Shown: positions 54,006 through 63,957 of the stretch, piece after piece
Position numbering within the stretch: position 1 is the stretch's first letter
How the letters are laid out: each line of letters starts with the position of its first letter
Assembly: GCF_030503615.1 (NCBI RefSeq)
Contig: NZ_CP129963.1
Coordinates: 1,674,001 to 1,738,000 of the forward strand
Direction of reading: 5' to 3'
Source of the DNA: Sphingobacterium sp. BN32
Lineage (GTDB): Bacteria > Bacteroidota > Bacteroidia > Sphingobacteriales > Sphingobacteriaceae
Length of the DNA stretch: 64,000 nucleotides
The notes under the pieces: model-generated
What the model was told of the DNA's origin: nothing
What the model saw: only the letters and a program-made list of their open reading frames with translations
Database searches by the model: none
Program-made: the position numbers and the translations under genes

Positions 54006-56150
54006 ATGATAAGATACTTGTTTACTTCGATCCTAATATTTTTCCTGACTACGGCAAAGGCCGATATCGTACTATTTGTTTCTCCGACGGGGAATGATCA
54101 AAATATCGGTTCGTTGGAGCAGCCCTTGCATTCCTTAAATTATGCGCTCGCGAAAGCCAAAGAGATGAAACAAAAACAACCAAAGGAGGCAGTAAAGATT
54201 TATCTACGGGCGGGCGAATATGCGTTTAATAAGGCTGCACGAGTTGATCGTGCTTTGTCCGGAACCGCAGGGCAACCGACCATTATTGCTGCCTATCAAA
54301 ATGAAGAGGTTGTTTTTACAGGAGCCATCAAAATTAACGGGTCGGATTTCGCACCTGTAAAGGATCGGAAAGAACGTAGTTTCTTACATAAGGATGCCGC
54401 AAATAAGATTTTAGTAGCCGATGTCAATGCTTCAGGGATTGCTGTAGACGAGGGGCTTTTTCCTCATGGATTCGGGTATAGCATTGAGGAGCTTGTACCG
54501 TCGAGCAGCATGTTGTTTGTTGACAATGAAGCCTATGATTTAGGTCGTTGGCCAAATGCAGGCGAACCTATTGTTAAGATCGCTGAGGTGCTAAATAAAG
54601 GGTCGATTGCGCGTTACGGCAAGGTGGATAATCCGTATGGCGCTCAGTTTAAATATATTGGCGACGTCAAGAACTGGAAACAAAAAGATAATATCTGGAT
54701 TTATGGATACTTTGCCTACGGGTATGCGGATGATAATGTGATGATTCACGCTATAGATACGAAGAAGAAGACCATTAGCACAACACATCCTCATATATAC
54801 GGTTTCCATTCCAGCGCAGATACCTCCGATTGGGGCTTAAAGCATTCTCATAAGATTCGAGGCTTTCATTTTTATAATATTTTAGAAGAGGTTGATCAGC
54901 CGGGAGAATATTATTTCGATCGTGATGCCAATAGACTGTTTATTTATCCAAGCAGTTCAATTGCTAGTGGAACGGATGTTCGCTTGACACAGTTTGCTGA
55001 GCCTTTTCTGATCGTCGAAGGCGTAAATTATTTGAATATCGAGAATATCGATTTTAAGTATGCGCGCGGATTGGGTATTTATTTGGGTTATGTAAGCCAT
55101 GTAACTATTCGGGACTGTCGTTTTGAGAACCTCGGTGGGCGGGCTATTTCAATGGGCGACACCTACCCCACCGATTTGAAGACAGAAATCGATAATCAGA
55201 ATCAGAATAGCTTTGTACGCATTGAGAATTGTTATATCAACAATATGGGATCCGGAGGAATTTATATCAATGGTGGTGACAATAGGACGCTGACGCCAGG
55301 AAATAACCTAGTTCAAAACTGTGAAATATCAAACTTCAATCTTTTCAATAAGACTTATGCTCCGGCGATACGCGTTACTGGCGTTGGACATACGGTAAGA
55401 CATTGCTACGTACATTCGGCTCCGCATATGGCGATAGGTTTTCAGGGGAACAACTTGCTTTTTGAATACAATAAGATTGCCAATGTCTGTCAAAATGCTT
55501 CTGATATGGGTGCCATGTACACCGGTAGAAACCAAGCCGAGCAGAACAATACGATCCGTTACAACTATTTCGAAAATGTTTATAAGGATGACGAGAACCG
55601 CGTTTGTGCAGTTTATCTGGATGATGGCACGGTTGGCCATTATGTTTATGGCAATATTTTCAATCGCTGCGGTAACCCAACGGATAAGGGATCATTTGGC
55701 GCTGTGCATGTGAATGGCGGTTATAACAACTATTTCACGAACAACATCTTTATCAACTGCAAACAAGCGTTAGGCAATAGCCCCTGGACCATTGAAAAAT
55801 GGAAAACTGACCTCATGGCCGCTGACCTTCAGAATAAACTGACGGAACGCGTAGACATTCGATCTAACGTTTACAAAGACGCTTACCCTCAATTGCATAC
55901 CATTCTAGATACAGCCGTTGTACCGATGCGGTACAACTTTTCGGATAATAACATCGCGTTCTTATGCGGCAACTTCGCTTCCGGAAACTACGTCAATTCT
56001 AATATGCTGTTCCTGAAAGATAGCGAGAAAAGCGATCCTTTTGTAGATTACAAGAACAAGAACTTTAACCTCAAGGACAGCATCAGGATAAAAGAGGTAT
56101 TACCGAAGTTTCAGGCGATTCCTTATAATAGGATTGGATTAATTGAATAG
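54006..56150 (+). CDS. Secreted right-handed parallel beta-helix protein, possible glycoside hydrolase
   Basis: 714 residues with a signal peptide (about 1-20, ending AKA). FVSPTGNDQNIGSLEQPLHS at 26-45 is the typical opening of Bacteroidota beta-helix proteins. Right-handed helix repeats run from about 320 to 600 (VTIRDCRFENLGGRAISM and VRIENCYINNMGSGGIYI). It resembles GH141-type or related polysaccharide-active proteins, but I cannot point to catalytic residues. It stands alone, 272 bp after the phosphatase. Its stop codon TAG is also the first three bases of a family C repeat arm. Confidence 0.8.
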   Translation: MIRYLFTSILIFFLTTAKADIVLFVSPTGNDQNIGSLEQPLHSLNYALAKAKEMKQKQPKEAVKIYLRAGEYAFNKAARVDRALSGTAGQPTIIAAYQNEEVVFTGAIKINGSDFAPVKDRKERSFLHKDAANKILVADVNASGIAVDEGLFPHGFGYSIEELVPSSSMLFVDNEAYDLGRWPNAGEPIVKIAEVLNKGSIARYGKVDNPYGAQFKYIGDVKNWKQKDNIWIYGYFAYGYADDNVMIHAIDTKKKTISTTHPHIYGFHSSADTSDWGLKHSHKIRGFHFYNILEEVDQPGEYYFDRDANRLFIYPSSSIASGTDVRLTQFAEPFLIVEGVNYLNIENIDFKYARGLGIYLGYVSHVTIRDCRFENLGGRAISMGDTYPTDLKTEIDNQNQNSFVRIENCYINNMGSGGIYINGGDNRTLTPGNNLVQNCEISNFNLFNKTYAPAIRVTGVGHTVRHCYVHSAPHMAIGFQGNNLLFEYNKIANVCQNASDMGAMYTGRNQAEQNNTIRYNYFENVYKDDENRVCAVYLDDGTVGHYVYGNIFNRCGNPTDKGSFGAVHVNGGYNNYFTNNIFINCKQALGNSPWTIEKWKTDLMAADLQNKLTERVDIRSNVYKDAYPQLHTILDTAVVPMRYNFSDNNIAFLCGNFASGNYVNSNMLFLKDSEKSDPFVDYKNKNFNLKDSIRIKEVLPKFQAIPYNRIGLIE

Positions 56151-56311
56151 TATTTAGTAGTTAGTAGTTAGTATAAAGACCTACGACGCCAGGTCCTTAT
56201 TATCCAAAAATCGCTCTTTTCCTGGTCCAACGACATCTTAATATTAAAAACCGCCAAGGGTCTTAATACTAACTACTAAGTACTAACTACTAATCAAAAA
56301 TTTGGCGGTTT
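56148..56311. repeat. Family C inverted repeat nested in a GC hairpin
   Basis: Left arm of TAGTTAGTA units to AAAGACCTACGACGCC (from 56148). Right arm GGGTCTTAATACTAACTACT... (56258-56292). The right arm is itself the loop of a stem AAACCGCCAA (56248-56257) / TTGGCGGTTT (56302-56311). A decayed family B arm (TCTTTTCCTGGTCC) lies at 56215-56228. Confidence 0.75.
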
Positions 56312-56329
56312 AAATTACATTCCAATTTA

Positions 56330-57661
56330 ATGGGGATTTTCGTATTTTCCCGGCATCAAGCAATATCTATGATCAAGTTACTACGTTCCTTTAATCTCCA
56401 TTATGGAGAGGAGTCTCGAGAGGTTGTGTTGGAGAATGTGAAATCGAATATTTCCTTCAAGGGCGCTAATCTATGGATTTTAGCCTGTGCTATTGTTGTT
56501 GCCTCGGTGGGTTTGAATGTCAATTCTACCGCGGTAATCATCGGTGCCATGTTGATTTCCCCTTTGATGGGACCTATCGTTGGGGCTGGATTTGCGTTGG
56601 GGACTTACGATTTCGATTTGTTGAAGAAGTCTGCGAAGAACTTAGGCATTGCGACCTTGGTAAGTTTATTTGTATCGTTTTTATACTTTTTGTTAAGTCC
56701 TTTCAAAGAGGCGCAGTCGGAATTGTTAGCCCGGACTGCTCCTAATATTTATGATGTTTTGATTGCTTTCTTTGGCGGTTTGGTTGGCGGAATTGCGATT
56801 ACGCGCAAAGAAAAAGGAAATCCAATCCCTGGAGTCGCGATTGCAACGGCCCTGATGCCTCCACTTTGTACAGCGGGATATGGATTGGCTATCGGTAATT
56901 TCGCATATTTCTCCGGAGCAATCTATTTATACACAATTAACTGTTTCTTCATCTGTATCTCTACTCTTTTCATCGTGAAGCTGTTGAAATACCCTAGGGT
57001 TAAGTTTGTGGATGCTCAACGTGAGAAACGGATAACTAGGACCATCACCGTCCTCTTGATTATTATGTTAGTGCCTAGTTTCTATTTGGCATACAGTTTA
57101 TTGCAGGAGAGAAAGTTCACCCAAAATGTGTCTACTTTTATCCAAAACGAGTTTGCTGCCAAAGGATATACGGTGATCTATGAGCGTACGCAATTTAATA
57201 GCAGAGAGAAAAGAATTGAATTGGCCTTTCTTGCAAAGCGTTTCTCGGATAGTGAGCTTAAAGATTTGAATAATCGATTGGATAATTACGATTTACAAAA
57301 CACGAAGTTATTGATCCGTCAAGACAGCGTGGATCTTAAGAAAGACATCCTTGCGGAAATTAACAAGCAATCGCAGCACGTCTCCGAAAAAGATATTACA
57401 ATACAGAACCTGCGGAACGAACTTGCCGCTTATACCTTTACTGATAAGGCGCTCATTGAGGAAATTACGACCTTATTTCCTCAATTGTCGCCATTTTCTA
57501 TAGGGAAACAAAATGTTTATGTTAATAAGGATAGTTCTTACCTGCAAACGGTTTTAATGATTGATGGGAAGGATAAGCTAAATGAAGCGGACCTTAATCG
57601 ATTGGAAAGCTGGCTTAAGGTGAAGCTGAAAAGCGACGCCGTTTCCGTTATCACTCGATAA
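56330..57661 (+). CDS. DUF389 / TIGR00341-type membrane protein
   Basis: 443 residues. Six or so membrane segments in the first 260, including the family hallmarks NSTAVIIGAMLISPLMGPIVGAG near 65 and GVAIATALMPPLCTAGYG near 170. The C-terminal 180 residues form a soluble, partly coiled domain. Function of the family is unknown. The start may instead be the ATG at 56369, which matches where relatives seem to begin (IKLLRSFNLHYGEES). Confidence 0.85.
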   Translation: MGIFVFSRHQAISMIKLLRSFNLHYGEESREVVLENVKSNISFKGANLWILACAIVVASVGLNVNSTAVIIGAMLISPLMGPIVGAGFALGTYDFDLLKKSAKNLGIATLVSLFVSFLYFLLSPFKEAQSELLARTAPNIYDVLIAFFGGLVGGIAITRKEKGNPIPGVAIATALMPPLCTAGYGLAIGNFAYFSGAIYLYTINCFFICISTLFIVKLLKYPRVKFVDAQREKRITRTITVLLIIMLVPSFYLAYSLLQERKFTQNVSTFIQNEFAAKGYTVIYERTQFNSREKRIELAFLAKRFSDSELKDLNNRLDNYDLQNTKLLIRQDSVDLKKDILAEINKQSQHVSEKDITIQNLRNELAAYTFTDKALIEEITTLFPQLSPFSIGKQNVYVNKDSSYLQTVLMIDGKDKLNEADLNRLESWLKVKLKSDAVSVITR

Positions 57662-57767
57662 ATCGAAGATAAAAATTCGCTTTTCTCGTTCAAAATGCTT
57701 ATATTATAGGAAAGGAATGCTTCCAAGGCGTTCCATTAAAACCGTGTTTATATTAACTTTTTGTCCT

Positions 57768-58601
57768 ATGAGAAAGTCTATTTTAGTCCCCATCGATTTT
57801 TCGAATAATGCTCAAATTGCTTCGCAATACGCGCTCGCTTTTGCTGAGAAGTACGGGTATGATGTACATTTTGTTCATGTCTATCAAGCATTTAAATCCG
57901 CCTTTCAAAGTCATTCCAGTAATGAAAAAGATAGCGAACAAGCACATAACAGTTCGCAGGCGAAATTGGAAGCCTTCAAATCAAACTTAGGGCTGACATC
58001 GTCGGATGTAACATTTCAATGTGTCGAAGGCGCATTTTTGACTAGTATTCAAAAGTACATTGACGAACATCAAATATCGTTAGTGATTATGGGAACACAT
58101 GGAGAAACTGGCGCGAGGAAAAATGTTTTGGGCAGTAATACCTACGATCTGGCAAAGAATATGGAGTGCTCTTTATTGATTGTCCCTGAGCGACCGAATG
58201 AGTTTCATCTGTCGCACGCCGTGTTGTTTACCGATTATCAAAAAGGCGATGAGAACACGCTGAGATCCTTTATGGATGTTGTTGCGGGCGAGCAATTGAA
58301 GTATAGTATAGTCCATATGCATCCGGAAGTTAAGGATCCTACAGTTTATGAAGAGCTGGAATTAGAGGAACACCGCTATCATTTGCAGAAGGATTTGGGA
58401 ATAGACGATCTTCAAATGCAGTTGATTCGTAGTAAAGAGAGCACAAGTTTGGTGAAGGAAGTTGTGGAGGAAATGCAGGCCGACATCCTTTTGCTCACTT
58501 GGAACAGCGATAAGAACTTTTTCGCAAAACTATTTAGTAAAAGTTTAGCAAAAGCAATTATTATGAATCCAATGGTTCCTGTGTTTTTGGGCAGTAAATA
58601 A
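57768..58601 (+). CDS. Tandem universal stress protein
   Basis: 277 residues with two UspA-like domains. The first starts KSILVPIDFSNNAQIASQYA and holds the ATP-loop pattern GTHGETGARKNVLGSNT near 110, so it probably binds ATP. The second half (about 150-277) is more diverged and lacks that loop. The ATG at 57768 is preferred over a start 17 codons upstream that would add a non-homologous basic segment. Confidence 0.9.
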   Translation: MRKSILVPIDFSNNAQIASQYALAFAEKYGYDVHFVHVYQAFKSAFQSHSSNEKDSEQAHNSSQAKLEAFKSNLGLTSSDVTFQCVEGAFLTSIQKYIDEHQISLVIMGTHGETGARKNVLGSNTYDLAKNMECSLLIVPERPNEFHLSHAVLFTDYQKGDENTLRSFMDVVAGEQLKYSIVHMHPEVKDPTVYEELELEEHRYHLQKDLGIDDLQMQLIRSKESTSLVKEVVEEMQADILLLTWNSDKNFFAKLFSKSLAKAIIMNPMVPVFLGSK

Positions 58602-58629
58602 CTAAACGTAGTAGATTAATAAATCAAGT

Positions 58630-58980
58630 TTATTGACGCTTCAACAACTCGATTATATTCTCAGTTGGTCTACCAATTCGTGCAGTACCGTTCTTTACTA
58701 CGATTGGGCGTTCGATCAAGATTGGGTATCGTGTCATTACATCAATCCATTGATCGTCATTTAATTCGATATCCGCAAAATTCTGCTTAAAAACATCTTC
58801 GTTCTTACGGATGAGATCCAGCGGTTTGATACCTAGCATGTTTATCAGCCCCTCAAGCTCTTTTTTGGTAGGAACTTGATCGAGATATTCTTTCACGATA
58901 AACTCTTCGCCACTTTCCTCTAAAAGGCTTAATGCCGCACGACTTTTACTGCAGGAATGATTATGATATATTTTGATCAT
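58630..58980 (-). CDS. ArsC-family reductase (glutaredoxin-dependent type)
   Basis: 116 residues. Thioredoxin-fold ArsC/Spx family with the IYHNHSCSKSRAAL motif and Cys10 as nucleophile. The C-terminal ERPIVVKNGTARIGRP matches arsenate reductases of this type. No other ars gene is nearby, so a general redox role cannot be excluded. Convergent with the universal stress gene. Confidence 0.85.
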   Translation of the reverse strand: MIKIYHNHSCSKSRAALSLLEESGEEFIVKEYLDQVPTKKELEGLINMLGIKPLDLIRKNEDVFKQNFADIELNDDQWIDVMTRYPILIERPIVVKNGTARIGRPTENIIELLKRQ

Positions 58981-59114
58981 GTTGATGGCGTTGAATCTAA
59001 GCTACGCGAAGATACAAATTTCGATATCTTTCCAAATCATTTAGCATGATGAACGACTCCCAACATGCGAGCGATCGAATGCGTTTCTGCGACTCAACAG
59101 ATAGATTTGACCAC

Positions 59115-60452
59115 TTAAAATCGTATATCTCCGGTTGCCATCAATTCGATAAGCAATTTTGAGAATGCCATGTTAAAGCGTACCTGAATAGTCTCACTTT
59201 CCGCATTAAGAAGGTTCGCTCGTGAAATGTTCAGATCGTAAATGCTGATTTTCCCTGCGTCAAAGCTCTTTTGACTGATATCAAACGCCAATCGGGTATT
59301 ATCTAGTGCTTCATTGCTTAAAACGAGTTGCTTCTCGTAGTTTTTATAATCCAAGAGATAGCCTTGCATTTCTTGGGAGAATTGCTGCTTGCCTAATGCT
59401 AATTGTTCCGCATTCTGTTGGATTAATATCTTATTCCTTTGAAGATTATACTTCACGCTGTTTCGATTATAAATAGGGACGTTCAAGGAAAGTGTTACTT
59501 GTTGCGAGAAATTATTTTGAATCTGTTCCATGTAAGGGAGTTTTCCAAAACCCTGAGTAAGATTGTTGAAGTAAAAACTACCCACATTCACACTCAAATC
59601 AATACTTGGATAAAGGCTAGAACGGATGATCTTATTTTCGGCTATAATCGATTCATTCAAGTATTGATATTTCTTGATCAATGGATGATCAATCCACATC
59701 ATGTTTGAATATGAACGATGCTTATCATCGGTTTTTAAGAGTTCTTCGATCAAGGATATCTTTTCATCGACTTGAATTTCTTGATCTTCTTCCATGTTCA
59801 TCGCATACTTGAGTGCCAACAATGCTTTATCAATTTGCTGTACAGCGGCCGCTTTTTTCTGTACATCTCGACTATAATTCGCTTTCGCTTCATATAAGAC
59901 CGATAAAGCAGTCACACCTAAATCGGTTGATTTTTGGATCTTTTGCAATTGTAAATTCGAGAATATAGCACTAGAATCGATCAAACGGGCCATTTCTTTC
60001 TGTAGCAGCACCTGTAAATAGGCTTGCAGCACCTGCACGCGGGTATTTCGCTGTACGAGTTCTACATCCTCTTTTGAAGCGTTGACTAAGGCTTCCGCTT
60101 TGATTACATTGTTCTTGATGCGACCAAAGTTGAGGAGCGAAACAGAACTTGATAATCCCAGACTATTACTAAAATTGTCGTTCCTTGCGTTGTTTCCAAA
60201 GATATCTTGCGACTGTCCGAAATTGCTGGAAATATTACTAAAGCCATTTAGGGTTGGCAGTCTCTCGCGCTTCGCGGTCTCTATATCAATTGATTTATTT
60301 TCTACATCCAACTTCGAGAGGGCGAGGTTCTCATTTCGTTGAACAGCATAATCCATACATTCTTGTAAAGACCATTGTTTCTGAGCAAAAACACCGTTCA
60401 CTAAAGACAACATAAATAATGCGATGAGTATAACTAATTGCTTTCCTGCCAT
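59115..60452 (-). CDS. TolC-family outer membrane channel
   Basis: 445 residues. Signal peptide 1-23 (ending GVFAQ), then two long helical repeats with QWSLQECMDYAVQRNENLAL at the start, as in outer membrane efflux proteins. It gives the outer membrane conduit for the exporter encoded upstream. Starts 2 bp after the adaptor stop and is the last gene of the operon. Confidence 0.92.
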   Translation of the reverse strand: MAGKQLVILIALFMLSLVNGVFAQKQWSLQECMDYAVQRNENLALSKLDVENKSIDIETAKRERLPTLNGFSNISSNFGQSQDIFGNNARNDNFSNSLGLSSSVSLLNFGRIKNNVIKAEALVNASKEDVELVQRNTRVQVLQAYLQVLLQKEMARLIDSSAIFSNLQLQKIQKSTDLGVTALSVLYEAKANYSRDVQKKAAAVQQIDKALLALKYAMNMEEDQEIQVDEKISLIEELLKTDDKHRSYSNMMWIDHPLIKKYQYLNESIIAENKIIRSSLYPSIDLSVNVGSFYFNNLTQGFGKLPYMEQIQNNFSQQVTLSLNVPIYNRNSVKYNLQRNKILIQQNAEQLALGKQQFSQEMQGYLLDYKNYEKQLVLSNEALDNTRLAFDISQKSFDAGKISIYDLNISRANLLNAESETIQVRFNMAFSKLLIELMATGDIRF

Positions 60453-60454
60453 AG

Positions 60455-61765
60455 CTAGTCGTTGTTCTGATATTTTAACACACTTCTTAACTGGTCTAGA
60501 ATTCTTTGAGCAAGTGTTAGTTCTTCTGTTACGATGTCTGCGCTACCCGTAAGTTCCTGATCAAAGTTTAATTGCTTATCGTAAGAGGTTTTAAGACCAT
60601 TGGGCAGTGCCACTTCGACATAATATTTTCCATCTTTATCGGGGGTTAGCGAGAGTGATTGGATACGGCCCGTAACGATGCCAAACTCTTGATATTTGTA
60701 ATTATCAAGCTTGATCAATACGCGTTGATCCTTCTGTATTTTTCCCTGGTTCTGTGCGGCAATCAGCATCTGACCAATGATGACATCGCGACGTTCCGGA
60801 AGAATGCTCAGCAAATTAGAACCAGCTTTCACAAATTGATTTTCCCCTAAAAATTGTAGATAGCTTACTTTTCCGTCTATAGATGCTCGAATAAGGAAGT
60901 TTCTCTCCCACTGTATGATTGATTTTCGAAGTCGCTCTAACATTAAAATACTGCCTGTAGCGTAGTTCGATTCATCCTTGGTCTTATTGATCTGAACTCC
61001 TGCTTGAATCTTCCTGAAGTTTAATACGCTTTCCTCCAACTGCGCGAGCGATAATTGCGTATTCTTAAAGTTCTTACGTTGCTCTAGCAGTCTTATTTTC
61101 TCATTTTCCAAGTCTAGGGCCGAGATCACCCCCTGCTGCTGAAGCTGTTCCGAACGTTGGTAGTTCTTTTCCGTAAGTTCCATTTTAGCCTCTTCGATCG
61201 TGTATTGCTGCTTCATGTTAGCAATTCGATTCTCATAGTCATTGATGTTCTTGCCCGCTGTCAGACCTTCTGTGTCGTATGGTTTCAATTTGGCAAAAAG
61301 CAACTCGTCCTGTACGGCTTTGGCAAAGGCCGTATAATCTTCCTGCACTTCACCTAATCTAAATGTCGATGTCAATGCAATTGGAAATTGAGCTAAGGAA
61401 CTTAATTCTACGCTATCTAGAAGACCCTTTAGGCGAATCATATCTTCATAGTTGGCATTCGACTGTAAGACTAAAATAGGTTCACCCTTCTTCACAGATT
61501 TTTGATCGGCAACAAATATCTTTTCAATCCTCGAATTGACGGTCGCTTCAATCTTTTCCGGTGGGTTCTGCGAACTGATAACGATCGTCCCTTGAATAAA
61601 CTCGGGATATTTAATGATACAGGCGAGCGTAAAAAATAAAACAATCAGTAAACAGATCACTGTACTTCCCCAACGAATCAGCCAATGCGGTGGATTCTCC
61701 AAGACATCATTCACCTGCTCTGAACGAAGGTGTATATTATCTAATGTATTTCTATTAGTTTCCAA
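60455..61765 (-). CDS. HlyD-like membrane fusion (adaptor) protein
   Basis: 436 residues. A single membrane anchor (about 28-50) is followed by a barrel-sandwich hybrid half (EATVNSRIEKIFVADQKSVKKGEPIL near 78), a long coiled coil (about 160-265) and a second half with RASIDGKVSYLQFLGENQFVKAG near 290. It links the ABC transporter to TolC across the periplasm. It overlaps the transporter gene by 11 bp. Confidence 0.92.
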   Translation of the reverse strand: METNRNTLDNIHLRSEQVNDVLENPPHWLIRWGSTVICLLIVLFFTLACIIKYPEFIQGTIVISSQNPPEKIEATVNSRIEKIFVADQKSVKKGEPILVLQSNANYEDMIRLKGLLDSVELSSLAQFPIALTSTFRLGEVQEDYTAFAKAVQDELLFAKLKPYDTEGLTAGKNINDYENRIANMKQQYTIEEAKMELTEKNYQRSEQLQQQGVISALDLENEKIRLLEQRKNFKNTQLSLAQLEESVLNFRKIQAGVQINKTKDESNYATGSILMLERLRKSIIQWERNFLIRASIDGKVSYLQFLGENQFVKAGSNLLSILPERRDVIIGQMLIAAQNQGKIQKDQRVLIKLDNYKYQEFGIVTGRIQSLSLTPDKDGKYYVEVALPNGLKTSYDKQLNFDQELTGSADIVTEELTLAQRILDQLRSVLKYQNND

Positions 61766-63956
61766 GTTCTAACTGATTTTTAACTAAACGATAGTATTCT
61801 CCTCTCCTAGCAACTAATTCCGCATGGCTCCCCTCTTCAACGATCCGGCCATGATCCAACACCACAATTTTATCTGCATTTTTCACGGTAGATAAGCGGT
61901 GAGCTATGATCACCGCCGTTTTACCTTTCAAAAAGTGGTTTAAATTGTCTGTAATAATTTTTTCGGTGTTGGCATCCAAGGCACTTGTTGCCTCATCGAA
62001 AAACACAAATTTTGGCTCTTTATAAACCGCTCTGGCGATGAGCATACGTTGTGTTTGTCCGCCGCTAAGTCCTAATCCTTCGTACCCTATTTTTGTATTG
62101 TAGCTCAGGGGCAAGCTTTCGATAAAGTCTTTAATATTTGCGACTTCCACCGCTTGGCCCAATTTCGCTTTATCGACACTATCATCCCCTAAAGCAATAT
62201 TATGGGCGATACTCTCATTGAAAATATATCCATCTTGCATAACAATTCCGCAGTTTGCTCGCCAAGTATGGACAGAGATATTCTTCAGCTCTGTTGGTCC
62301 GATCTTTACTGTTCCCAAATCGGCATCATAAAACTTTGCCAATATCTTCATCAAGGTTGTTTTGCCACTTCCGCTAGCACCGACAATTGCGGTCGTTTTT
62401 TCGAACGGAATGGTTAGGTTGAGCCCTTCGAATACCGATGTTTCTGAGCCTGTATAACGGAAAGAGACATTTTGCAATTGGATATCGCCATCCGGTAGGT
62501 CTGTAAGTTTCGCTTGATCCAGCTGCTCCTCATCGTCTTTTTCATGTATCTCATTCAGACGCTCCAACGCGATTTTTGCATCCTGAAATTGACGGATAAA
62601 GCTGACTAGCTGAATCAACGGCGTATTTAGCTGTCCGATAATGTATTGTACAGATAACATCATCCCCAGCGTTAATTTCCCTTCAACAACCAGACTCGCA
62701 GCAATAAAGCTGATCAAGACGTCTTTTAATTGGCTAATAATGTTACCGCCGATTGTTTGCACTTGCTCCAATTTCAGAGCTTTGATCTTTATTCGGAATA
62801 CTTTGATCTGAGTCCCCTCCCATTGCCAGCGTTTATAGTTCTCGGCATTGTTCATCTTGATTTCCTGCATACCATTGATCAGTTCCATCACCTGGCCCTG
62901 TTCTTCCGATAGCTGGGAAAACTGCTTATAATCCAATTCTCGACGCTTTTTTAAGAAAAAAGTAATCCATAGCACATAGGCTAAAGCGCCAATGAAGAAA
63001 ACAAGGAATAGCTTATAGTTGTAAATTAGGAGCACTATTCCGAAAATGAGGAAGTTGATGAGTGAGAAAAGTGTCTGCAGTGAACTATTCGTCAACAGCT
63101 GCTCGATCCTGGAGTGGTCTCCAATTCGTTGCATAATATCCGCTGTTACGCGCGTATCAAAGAATTTAATAGGCAAACGCATTAGCTTGATAAAGAAGTC
63201 CGACACAATGGAAATGTTGATTCTCGACGATAAGTGCAGCAGTATCCAGGCTCGAATCATCTCAATACTCATCTGTCCTAAATACAGCATGATCTGCGCG
63301 AAAAGCACTAAGTAAATGAAATTCAGATCCTGATTCTGAATACCGATATCGACGATACTCTGTGTCAGAAATGGAAGTACGAGCGCGAGCAAACTTCCGC
63401 CAATTAGCCCGATGGCTAACTGAACAATATATTTTCTATATTTTGAAAGGTAGTGTTTAAGGTATTTATAGATTGAAAATTTCTTATCCGTATTCTCTTC
63501 AACCTCGTCAAAACGCGGCGTTGTCTCCAGTACCAGCGCAATACCCTCTTCTGTCGTTTCATTGGCGCCTTTACCAATCCAAGCTTCCAGAAATTCTTCT
63601 TTCTTGTAGGTTATTAAGCCATAGCTCGGGTCGGAAATATAGACTTTATAATCATTTCCGGTCTTCTCCACTTTATAAACGACCACAAAATGTTGCTTTC
63701 TCCAAAAGACAACACATGGCATTGGTACATCTTCAAAAAGTGTATTAAAGTCAATCTTTACCGCTAATGTCTTGAATCCGATCGCTTCCGCTGCACGGCT
63801 AAGTCCCATTAGACTGGAGCCTTCTCGCGTGGTTTCTGAAAGATCACGCAACATTTGTAATGAAAGCGATTTACCGTAATGCTTGCTGATAATTCGCAAA
63901 CAAGTCGGGCCACAGTCCTTCGCATCAGGTTGCTTATAAAACGGAAACTTTGCCAT
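61755..63956 (-). CDS. Peptidase-containing (C39) ABC exporter
   Basis: Inner membrane exporter that cleaves leader peptides, usually after Gly-Gly, and secretes the product. 733 residues. C39 peptidase domain 1-150 with catalytic Cys15 (DCGPTCL), His89 (KQHFVVVY) and Asp109 (SDPS), all present. Six membrane segments lie at about 165-450, then the ATPase with GASGSGKTT near 525, LSGGQTQRMLIARA near 625 and FFDEATSALD. With the adaptor and TolC downstream this is a full type I secretion system. No substrate gene is visible before the window ends. Confidence 0.93.
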   Translation of the reverse strand: MAKFPFYKQPDAKDCGPTCLRIISKHYGKSLSLQMLRDLSETTREGSSLMGLSRAAEAIGFKTLAVKIDFNTLFEDVPMPCVVFWRKQHFVVVYKVEKTGNDYKVYISDPSYGLITYKKEEFLEAWIGKGANETTEEGIALVLETTPRFDEVEENTDKKFSIYKYLKHYLSKYRKYIVQLAIGLIGGSLLALVLPFLTQSIVDIGIQNQDLNFIYLVLFAQIMLYLGQMSIEMIRAWILLHLSSRINISIVSDFFIKLMRLPIKFFDTRVTADIMQRIGDHSRIEQLLTNSSLQTLFSLINFLIFGIVLLIYNYKLFLVFFIGALAYVLWITFFLKKRRELDYKQFSQLSEEQGQVMELINGMQEIKMNNAENYKRWQWEGTQIKVFRIKIKALKLEQVQTIGGNIISQLKDVLISFIAASLVVEGKLTLGMMLSVQYIIGQLNTPLIQLVSFIRQFQDAKIALERLNEIHEKDDEEQLDQAKLTDLPDGDIQLQNVSFRYTGSETSVFEGLNLTIPFEKTTAIVGASGSGKTTLMKILAKFYDADLGTVKIGPTELKNISVHTWRANCGIVMQDGYIFNESIAHNIALGDDSVDKAKLGQAVEVANIKDFIESLPLSYNTKIGYEGLGLSGGQTQRMLIARAVYKEPKFVFFDEATSALDANTEKIITDNLNHFLKGKTAVIIAHRLSTVKNADKIVVLDHGRIVEEGSHAELVARRGEYYRLVKNQLELGN

Positions 63957-63957
63957 C

